Shown piece after piece: positions 48,222 through 64,000 of a DNA stretch of 64,000 nucleotides. The notes under the pieces were generated by a model. That model had not been told where the DNA came from, did no database searches, and worked only from the letters and a program-made list of their open reading frames with translations. The DNA is from Volvox africanus (Eukaryota; Chlorophyta; Chlorophyceae; Chlamydomonadales; Volvocaceae). Location: positions 3,783,501 through 3,847,500 of the forward strand of contig BSDZ01000080.1 of NCBI GenBank assembly GCA_030268105.1, written 5' to 3'. The position numbers were made by a program, and so were the translations under genes. Every line of letters begins with the position of its first letter. Positions within the stretch are counted from its first letter, which is position 1.

Positions 48222-49119
48222 ATGCTGGGTTGTCAGGACCGTGAACAGTGGTGCCGAAGATAGTGGAGTTGATTCAAGAAAGGTTTATATTTACTTGCAC
48301 ATTTCTCCAGGCTATATCATAAAAGCCCATTTCCGGTGGCATTCTGCCGTACGTTACGAAGCTTTGTTTTCAATTTTTATAGGCCTCGTTATTCTGGTCC
48401 CTGCTCTTCTGCATAATTGCGCTTATAGATCTTGAGCCTAATTAATCTCCAAAAGATGAATAAGTATTACATCCTCCTCTGATCCACGGTAGAAAAGCAG
48501 ATTGCCGAGTGCAACGAAACGCCGTGACGCTGGCCAGGCAGCCAAATTGAAGTTGCGTACCTCATCTTTTGCCCTTTTTCATTGTCTTCCCGCAGTGATC
48601 CCACATCTTGTCTGCTTAAATGACGATGTTTAATGATTAGTTTTCCTTGAGCCTCACAAGTACGATCTACTAAGAGAATCTTGTAAGTTGGCATTGCTTA
48701 CCAATGCTTAGAAAATCGTTTTAAGTTACAGGCACTATGATCAAGTAAAATAATTACAGCATTTGATCGATCGAATCGTACCGCGAAGGGCGAACAGTAC
48801 CAGCCCTATTAGTCGCTGATTCCCCTTTCCTTCTGAACATGTAATAATATTACAGTGAGGTTTTACCTGACAAAAATATTCCTATAAATTATTGTAACAG
48901 ACTTAAAACTCTCCGTGCTTTATCCTCACTTCGAATTTTTGAGAGCAAGTTATGCGCGCCCATTGATATTACAATCATGATAACTCATCACTGAATACTG
49001 ATGTTTTTGGTCAACGTGTGCGGCGGATACCCACGCCCTTGTTTTCGTGCACATGCTCGTGCCCAGGCCAGCACGCGTGTAGTAGTTACAAAGCTGGATT
49101 TACTCTTGCCACGCTTAAC
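48222..49119. other. AT-rich intergenic region
   Basis: Probable divergent promoter space between the MEKHLA gene (minus) and the zinc-finger gene (plus). One short hydrophobic plus frame (48241-48435) has no recognised motif. Clearly AT-richer than the flanking genes. Confidence 0.5.
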
Positions 49120-56473
<7,354 letters not shown>

Positions 56474-57971
56474 CGGCCCTCATGTCATCAACCAAAGGAC
56501 CGTGAAGGGCCGTGCACGGACAGGCTGCGGCCGGCCCAGCACTACCCCCTCTCCTTCACCCATTACTCCATCTTGATCGCCATTGAGTGATGTTGAGCGC
56601 CATGCCGGTAGAAGGCCGCTCACGTCCTCACCCCGGTTACAGCCCGGCCGGCCCTAGGCAATGGCCAATGACAAGCGGAGCACGGCTGAGTCCGCGCCCA
56701 AATTTAAGTTCCTCACAAGACTCCAGAAGCTCATGAAGCATCTCATCTCATCTCACCTCATACGGTCATCGGTACAATATCCGCACCCTGTGTGGCTGAC
56801 GCGCAGCATAAGGAGCGCGGCATGGTGGTGTACGTCGTGTCGGGGTGCCGGGTGGGGGTGCCGATTGGCGCTGTGGTGGCAGCTTGAACGGAGTTTTGTT
56901 TGTCCAGGGAGGGGGAGGTCGTTGCAACGCACAGTGAAAGCGCAATCGCGACTGTACAGATCCCGTACGAGCGGTACGTCAAGTGAATGTATCTCTTGGG
57001 GTGGCCGGGGTCCATCAGGTGCAGCGATATTTGGAAGGGTAGTGCCCTCATGTGTACGAGAACCTCAGAAATGGACGAGTTGAAGAAGAATCCACGGAAG
57101 TTGGCCTTGTGTACGAGCAGACGATGTTGTAAACAAGTAGCAAAGTTCCATCTGAGGTTTCTTCGGACGTAATGAAATGTGCGTCCGAGGAGCGCCCATA
57201 ATCGAGATTTCCGTCAGGAATATGCGTACAGGACCGTTACCAGGATCTGCCAGAAGGGGGGGGATGAATAAACGAGACATAATACCTCTGTGCACGCTGC
57301 TGCTAAGTATGACTAACCGCGATAATGGAGGACGACGTCTAGCTCCTCCAAAGGTAGGGAAGGTGAAAAGGTTTGAATGTAAACTAGGTAGCCGCCAAGG
57401 CCGTAATAGAAGCAGGAAATAAAGCATTAGAATTCGTAATAAAAATTACTATTGGCCTTGCTGTTGATGGCGGCGAAACGGTACCGTGTAAAAAGTCCTG
57501 GGTTCACTGAAGTAGGAAGCGCGACATTTAATAGCTGACCGCTGGTGCTGCCATGCGCGCGGAGGGGGATATAGCTGGGGGAAAATAGCTGGGGTATGCC
57601 CGCACGCCTGTTTGGCGTACGACACCGTACACCCACGATTGGATTTCTCTTAGACAAGAGATATAACCTCTTCGATGATTTTTTGAGAATATGCTTTCCT
57701 TAGCATCCCCAAATCGCCTGACGCTGGTGCCCATACGCGTATTCCGTGGACATGAAGAATCGCGCAAAAGATGAATCCGAACAAATTCTATGTTCCGTAT
57801 GCAGCCAGCAATGATAGCACTACTTCACCTGGCGCGGCGCGGTCCCATACGAAATTCCCTGCACGGCTTACTGGGCTTACTTACACGGCTGTGTGCTTCC
57901 GGAGACACCCGTGCCACCCCCTCGCGCATCAGGCCCAACAGTCCCGATCCGTCCAGGCTCACCATCCCCCC
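56474..57971. other. Intergenic between convergent genes
   Basis: 3' flanks of the zinc-finger gene and of the 58-kb minus gene. Around 56760-56985 the plus strand reads ADAQHKERGMVVYVVSGCRV and, after a stop, EGEVVATHSESAIATVQIPY, which could be a decayed exon. The longer frame at 56661-57083 has no motif. Confidence 0.4.
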
Positions 57972-59199
57972 TCAGGCATGCGAGTTACTCTTTCGACCCA
58001 GCGGTGACGATACCCCCGACTCCAGGGATGCCACATACTCCTCCAACGTCACTGCTCGCCCCTGCCGTGCGCCCCTGCCAGATGGAACCTTTCCCCTGTC
58101 CCCTTCTTCCCCTTGTTGCCCCTCCGCCTCCGCCTCCGCCTCCGCCACTGCCCCGTCTGCCGTTTCCCCTTCCACCTTCCCTTCCACCTCCCCGTCTCCC
58201 GGTACCACCAACAAGTGCCCATTGACGCCCCGCTCCTGCTCCAGAACAAAAACGAAGATCTCCAACCGATGACCACTGGCGCCACTCTCGCGCTGCGATG
58301 CTCGCTCCGACTCAGGACTGTTCGTACGCCCTTGCGCGCTACCAGCGTCGGCAGCTACAATCGCCGCAGCCGCCGTCGCCGCTGGGTCGATACCACTGGA
58401 GCAGCCGGCGCAGCTCCCCGTCGCTAGCGCTCCCTCCGCTGCCTCAACAACAGAGCGCCGCAGATCCTCCGCCTCCGCCAGGTGGTGCCGGGGGTCCCGC
58501 GAGGGATCGTGGATGTACGCCAGCCCCACCATATTTTCGTACGACAGGGCCGCGCGCAGCTCATTCCACTGCGCATGGACCCGGAGTTGGGAGTGAGGTT
58601 AGTGCCGGTCTGACGGTGAGGCCCAACACCGCAGAGAGGGGGGAAGTCAACACGGCTGATATAGTGACAAACACCTTATTACGGCCTAAGGGAGGAAGAC
58701 GAAAACGCGCTCCCCATATCCCGGCTAATGAACCCCAAGGGCCATGACACCCCAATCCGGACACCTGCCGCCCACCCACCTGCACGCCCCGCGCCTCCGC
58801 ATCTGGCGGCAGATGGGGCGGCGGCTTGCTCTCACAGAAGCCGCGGAAGCCGAAGCCGCGAGTGCGTATAAACTCAGTGGGTCCTGGTCCCCCTGGCCAG
58901 CAGTCGCAATAGCTCTCAGGCGGTTGACCCCCGGCCTCTTCAGCGGGGTCTGCCATGTCGTGATGGGTGAAGTACACGAAGGGCCCGCTGGGGTACTGCC
59001 GCTCCGGGGGCTTGGAGGCCTCCATGCGCGCATGCGACTCCCAAACCAGCTCCAGATCGTGGAGCGACGCGAAGACGGTGTCGTGGACGCGCTCCGAATC
59101 GCCTTGTGGCAGCAGCATCAGCAGGATCAGCAGCAGCTGATGGTGATGAATGGGAAAAGGACACACGCGACGTGCAAATGCACGAGACAGGTCGTGCAT
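57972..59199 (-). CDS. Unrecognised protein, about 338 residues, two exons
   Basis: Exon 1 is 59199-58780 (donor GTGGGT) and exon 2 is 58568-57972 (acceptor ATGCGCAG, stop TGA), phase 0. From the ATG at 59199 the N-terminus has a hydrophobic run (HHHQLLLILLMLLPQ, about residues 20-34), which could be a signal peptide or anchor; an upstream in-frame ATG at 59295 and a possible acceptor (CCACAAG) just before GDSERVHDTV leave the start open. The ordered part reads VHDTVFASLHDLELVWESHA, RQYPSGPFVYFTHHDMADPA, TRGFGFRGFCESKPPPHLPP, then, across the intron, WNELRAALSYENMVGLAYIH. The C-terminal 150 residues are low-complexity, Ala/Glu/Gly-rich (AEAEAEAEG), ending SPLGRKSNSHA. I do not recognise the family. 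It is convergent with the zinc-finger gene. Confidence 0.6.
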
Positions 59200-61847
59200 G
59201 TTTGCGGCGGCCCAGCAGGGCGCTGAGAGGCTCCATGGAGCTCTAAGCGGGTGGAGGGGCTGTTCGCATATCAATGTCGTGTCAATCTCAGACACACGCA
59301 GAGACTAGCCGGTTGGTGCCTTTCCGGCCTTTGGGGCGGGGTCCCACAGCTTATGATATATAGACATTTCCATCGTGGACAGTGATTTTACGGACATCGT
59401 ACAGCCCACTGAGCAAGCGGACATCTTGTGGATTTCTTTTCAGTTGGTTGCATTTAAATATATGTCATTTTCAGCAGACCATCGATATGACGGCAGTACA
59501 GGACTCACAACTGGAGCGGATGTCAGAAATATGTCATTAGGCGTTCGCAGAAAGCACTCAATTACAATGTATTCGAGCTGTTTAATCATAAGGTATTGGA
59601 GAGTACCGTTTTCCTAGCATCCGCAAAACAACGATGGAAAGGCAAGACTCTCATTACACATGTCTGCTGCATAACGATGCCCGAGAGAAATTGCGGCCCG
59701 ACCGGTATTGCCCCTTGATAAAAGCTACATGCAGAAGACCCTCTCCGTCACGCCTTACCGAAGCGTGCCACACCGCTTGGAATTCGACGACCCGTGGGTC
59801 CATTTTTCAGTCCGCGATAGAAAAGGATGCTGCCACTCATCAACGTTCGGCTGCGGATAACAAATTACGTCCGCAAGCGCATGTCAGGTTTACATCCTCT
59901 CGCGAGGTGCTCTCATCCCCCGCAATGTTGCGACAGTTCATGGCTCCTTTCTTCGCCCTTTTGTGCTTGAAGCCATTCCGCACCTATCCTTGAAGCACCC
60001 CGGCCGCTCGCAGACTTTGAAGAGCGGTATGGAATGAATCACAAGTTGGTCCCGAGTGTAGAGCCGGTAAACCTCTTCAGGTGAGGCCACCACAGAGCGC
60101 CTTCCCGCCGGCGCATCATTCGCTCGTATGCCGCCGCGGGTTGTGGTTACGCCCCGACTCGGACATGGCGGTGTCGGCTGGCTGCTGGCTAGATGCGACA
60201 TAACGGCCGGAAACGGCTAAACTCGGTGCTGCCTCTGCCTCCAAAACGGGCACTGTTGGCGAAAACTGTTCCTTGTGAAGCCAGTGTATTTCTTGATCAC
60301 ATGCGGAAGCTCAACTCAATTTGGCGGTAGTGATGTAATTACACCAGGACACAGACAACTCTGGAAATGTAACGAATACCTCTTTTAATATAATTGATGT
60401 TTTCAGGTCCGCAAGAAGACACTCGAGTCCTGCCAACTTCCAAAAGACCAATCGCGGAGGACCCACGACTGACACTGCCGTAAGGCCCATTCAGCATCTA
60501 CGTTAGGGCTCTCGAACGAGGAACATCGATGAACCAATCAGTTAAACAACTCAAAACGAATTGCACGGACACGTGATCCCGTGCGACGCGGCCGGTCCAG
60601 CAGCCATATTCAACACTCTCAAGTCGGAAGCTACCTACTATCACTCTCCCACTCTAGCTCACAGGAACAACCTCTAAACGTCCGAGCAAACCATCAAGGT
60701 CACTCTTAGACGCAGCTTGACTGAAAACGCTCGAGTAAACGCATGCCAGACAGACTTTGATGCTTATTAACGTACAAGACGGATCATTCAGAGACCCATC
60801 GGTAGGACAGCGTGCCAGCAGCACCTGGGGAGGGGCTGGTTCTCCGCTCACAAGCTGCCTGGCACCCCGGAACCGCGTGAGGAGCCAGCTGAGAGCCCAA
60901 TTAAAGGCACACAATTGACTTAAATGCACGGGCAGCGTGATAGTGCACAATCACTATTCGCAAACACTTGCCTCCTCCGGTCGCGCCTTCACGGTCTCTC
61001 TCTGCTAATATCACAAATAATGTTACAACATACTCGGGGGGTGGGAGGGGTGGGGTGACATCGCTCACCCACTCGACTCGGTCTGCGCCCATCCCTGACA
61101 TCCTGCAGAGTTCCTCCACCCCTCCTGTGCCCCGGCTGTAGGTCCTCCAAACCTCCAACGCATAGGTCGATCGCCTCCAGTCAATATGATCGCCCGCGCT
61201 TTGTTCGCATAGCTATAGTCGCTTAGCATCCTGAAAGACGGCCCATCTGCCGGCTTGAAGTCTTGTCCACAGCTGTAAGAGGCGCTGGGCGCCTTGCCCA
61301 CACCCACCCTTAAATGCTAGGTTGGGACATGTCAGGGGCCCAGCCAGACGTTGGACATTACCCCACCCCAACCTGTGGCAAACATTACCACTATCGTCAC
61401 CACCAGGCCATGTGTTGCCGGGCTCGCGACAGCTTAATTCGCCTTCCGGTGCCGCCACTTTGAACAGAACTGCAACCCTCCATGTCGCGCTGCATCTGGC
61501 TGGGTAATGACCGTCAGGTGGAGATCACAACATTATGGTGAGGCCACCTAACCGGCCAACAACCACGGAAATAGCCCGATGCCCACCATTTGGGAAACCG
61601 GCGACGCTTGCAGGGTCCCTGCCTCCGTCATCCAGTCAACGAAAACCAATCCAGCAACAGTATGTACCTCCATACACAAAGTTAAGTGCTGAAGAACTCA
61701 CGTTTCAAGCAGAGGCGTTCAACGCAGCCGCCGAGACTGGTCTATAGCTTACTGATCCACATGCAGCTAGCGACCCCGCTGCCAGCCCCACCAAGGGAGT
61801 AGGCAGGACAACGGAGCCCGTCACAGGAGCCCCAGGTAACAGCCATG
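59200..61847. other. Intergenic, no gene supported
   Basis: Upstream flank of the 58-kb gene and downstream flank of the PfkB gene. Two stretches look coding without resolved partners: minus about 61271-61160 (GQDFKPADGPSFRMLSDYSY, then ANKARAIILTGGDRPMRW) and plus 61535-61747 (ending TKLSAEELTFQAEAFNAAAE, TGL-stop). Either could be an exon of an unrecognised gene. Confidence 0.4.
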
Positions 61848-63754
61848 TTAGAAGTCGGCAAAGTCGCCAGCCCCTAGCTCCATATTCCTGAGCTGCACCT
61901 GGACGGTGCCCAAGTTTGCGGGAAGATCCCGCACCAGCCCCTCTGCGTCCTCGTCGGACAGATGCGGTCCATATCGCCCGATGACCGCACTGGCGACACG
62001 TGATGCAAACTCACCCGCCGTGCGAATGCCGTACCCTGCCAACATGGAAAACAGCCAGCCAGCTGCGTATGCGTCGCCAGCGCCGCATGTGTCCACAGGG
62101 CCCTGAGGTAGCCAGTACGGGGGTACAACATGCAACTCGCCCATAGCACCAATGTACGATCCCTTGGAACCTGCTGTCACCACGACGACGGGACAGAGCT
62201 CTGCCAGCGCTGCCGCAACTCGTGCCCCTTGGCTTGACGTTCGCGCCTTCCCGTCGTTGCCTCCATCCGGAAGTTGACCCACCAGCGCTGTCGCCTCGTC
62301 CTCATTCGTGAACAACAGGTCCACACCATGCGAGATTACACGCAACATAGCGTCACGGTGGCGGGAAACGACCCCCGGGTCACCTGCCGTCATGGCCACC
62401 TGCACTCCTGCTGCATGCGCTAGTTCCTGCACCTCACGGATGTACTGCTCCGCTCCCGGCATCTCCCACATGTAGCCCTCCATCACCACCATGCGGCTGG
62501 CGCGGACTGCAGTGCGCACTCGCTCAGACAGAGACAGCGCCTCCGACGTGAAGAAAGACAAAAAGGAGCGCTGTGCATCGGGTGTAGTGAGCACCATCAC
62601 CGTGCCCGTGTGACCGCTGCCCGCTGCTGCTGCCCTGCCCTCCATTGACATTGGCTGTTGCTGTGTCCGGGACTCCTGGATTGGCTGCTGCTGGGTATGG
62701 CTGTGGATGCTGCTGTGGTGATGCGTGTCCAGCAGGCAGCGCACACCGGCTTTCCTCATCTGGCTGTTGAAGAATTGCCCCAACGTGTCGGTACCCAGGC
62801 TGCCTCCGAGCAGCACCCTCATGTCCTTGCCAGACGCACGAGCCAACTTGGCGACAGCAACCAGCGTGTTCGCCAAGGAGCCACCAGCGCTAACCTGCAA
62901 CATAAAAGATGTCGAGGTGCAGAGAAGGCATCTACATATGGGATATTGCATGGCTTGCTGTCCATGGAAACATGTCCTGGACACTGCCACATTGCAGACC
63001 GCGCACTTCCTGTGCGCAATGGATTAGTAATCCAGCCTGGCCTCATTTGGGTTTTTATTTTAGGGTTTTATCGCACTACCATGAATGTTTTCAGCAGGAC
63101 GGAAACTACACCCGAAGATAGATGCCGGTGTGCGACGTTCTAACCTGGCTGGGAGCGCCGATATCGTCGAGGGTTTCCATAACGGAGGCACGTTCATCGA
63201 CAGTGATAACTCTGCGGGCCGAGGGCAGGGCACCGAATTGAGGGTTAGCCACCAAGGAGTTGTCATACAAATTTGACCACAAGCTTGATGGCAGCCCACG
63301 TCACCACAAAGCAAACACAACAAGAAGTACCTTTCAACCCAAGGCTTCACTTATATAGTAAGGTGCCTAGGATTTCATAGGCAACGCGGCTTTGGCAAAA
63401 TCCAGCCGCTCACCTCCTCCCTCCTTTAGGCAAGTTGAACTGGCAGAGGACGTCATCTGATACGCTAGAGCTCAAATCAACAATTGCTTGACCAAGGCCT
63501 AGGATGTCTGAGTGAAAGCCCGATACAGATTCGGGTCGAGAGCGAACCGAACTCGTCTGCGTCCCTGGGAGTTGGATAGGGACTGCTGCTGCTGCATTGA
63601 TGCTGTTAATCCTTGGATGAATACATTTAATCTGCTGCGCATTGCCCCTAGTCCGCAAAAGAGCAGCCTTGTTCAGCCGCAACCCAGCCGACGCGGGGAC
63701 GGCACACCGCTGAGAGGTGCTTGCTGCCTCACTACAGCGACAAGGAATCCTCAT
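61848..63754 (-). CDS. PfkB-family (ribokinase/adenosine-kinase-like) sugar or nucleoside kinase, 508 residues
   Basis: Three exons: 63754-63414, 63283-63145, 62894-61848; phases fit and the stop is TAA. The first about 85 residues are basic and hydroxylated with few acids (MRIPCRCSEAASTSQRCAVP), consistent with plastid or mitochondrial targeting. The kinase starts at DILGLGQAIVDLSSSVSDDV, continues with LPKGGR, the Gly-rich substrate-lid motif SAGGSLANTLVAVAKLA, LLGGSLGTDTLGQFF, LLFTNEDEATALVG and VVVVTAGSKGSYIG, and carries PfkB signature 2, VDTCGAGDAYAAGWL, whose Asp is the catalytic base and whose Gly-Ala-Gly forms the anion hole. A His/Gln/Ser-rich insertion (about residues 230-265) interrupts the lid-proximal part. 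The N-terminal GLGxAIVD and GGSxANT patterns match the adenosine-kinase-like subgroup of plants, algae and bacteria, but the substrate cannot be assigned. No catalytic residue is missing. Confidence 0.9.
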
Positions 63755-64000
63755 TTTTAAGAAGTATACAAATTTCAGGACTGCAGCGAGAATGAGCCCT
63801 CTGGTCCCCAGGACGTTCGTCCGCCTGAGAAAACATTCAACCCGTACGCAGTACGGCTCGCTCAGGGAGGCTTACCGCAACAGCTGTCAAATGTAGTCCC
63901 CAGGTCTGACAGGAGTTGGAGCGGAATCCTACGAAACCATCTGACCGCACCCACCAATAAATTATGTAACATGACAGTACTTCGCCAAACCCCAAATGAA
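63755..64000. other. Upstream flank of the PfkB kinase gene
   Basis: Probable 5' UTR and promoter of the minus-strand kinase gene up to the window edge. No further in-frame ATG was assigned and no other gene is seen. Confidence 0.4.

Noticed and set aside
57972..59295. Plus-strand frames across 57790-59226 as genes
   Set aside because: They mirror the minus-strand two-exon model, lack splice logic and are proline/serine-rich shadows.

Overview
The window reads as nuclear DNA of a green alga (Chlorophyta). Genes are split by many short GT-AG introns and there are no bacterial-style operons. Four gene models are clearly of the green lineage or typical eukaryotic type: a TOC75 chloroplast import channel, a squalene synthase with a plant-like active site and C-terminal anchor, a MEKHLA-domain protein with a plastid-type N-terminus, and a PfkB-family kinase with a targeting-like extension. 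The species cannot be fixed from the sequence. All gene models below were built by hand from splice sites and reading-frame phase; no search was run.

Layout. The left 22 kb (1-22500) is repeat-rich and gene-poor. It holds a truncated coiled-coil gene at the left edge, two decayed copies of it arranged as an inverted repeat near 12 kb, a 3.3-kb segmental duplication (4600-8017 and 12768-16044) carrying exons of a TFIIB-like gene, a small two-exon gene at 8.3 kb and a 43-bp minisatellite near 9.9 kb. The 5.9 kb from 16.1 to 22.5 kb has no gene I can support.

The middle (22.5-35 kb) holds a divergent pair: squalene synthase (minus, 11 exons, complete, 459 residues) and TOC75 (plus, nine well-supported exons plus a probable 5' exon). 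About 390 bp separate their start codons. Sterol precursor synthesis at the ER and protein import at the chloroplast envelope are not obviously linked, so the shared promoter may be coincidental.

The right part (37.8-64 kb) holds six further genes: an unrecognised minus-strand gene (37.8-39.4 kb), a three-exon gene for a small two-helix membrane protein (42.7-44.0 kb), the MEKHLA/WHEP-like gene (45.2-48.2 kb, minus), a 14-exon gene for a 949-residue protein with nine C2HC zinc fingers (49.1-56.5 kb), an unrecognised two-exon minus gene (58.0-59.2 kb) and the PfkB kinase (61.8-63.8 kb, minus). The zinc-finger gene shows recent internal exon duplication beside CCCCA repeats and carries an AT-rich insertion in the intron between duplicated exons.

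I found no CRISPR array, intact transposon, convincing tRNA gene or defence-type cassette. The least explained items are the exon duplication with its AT-rich intron insert, the MEKHLA plus WHEP-like fusion, the two unknown conserved-looking genes, and coherent antisense frames opposite the 5' end of TOC75.
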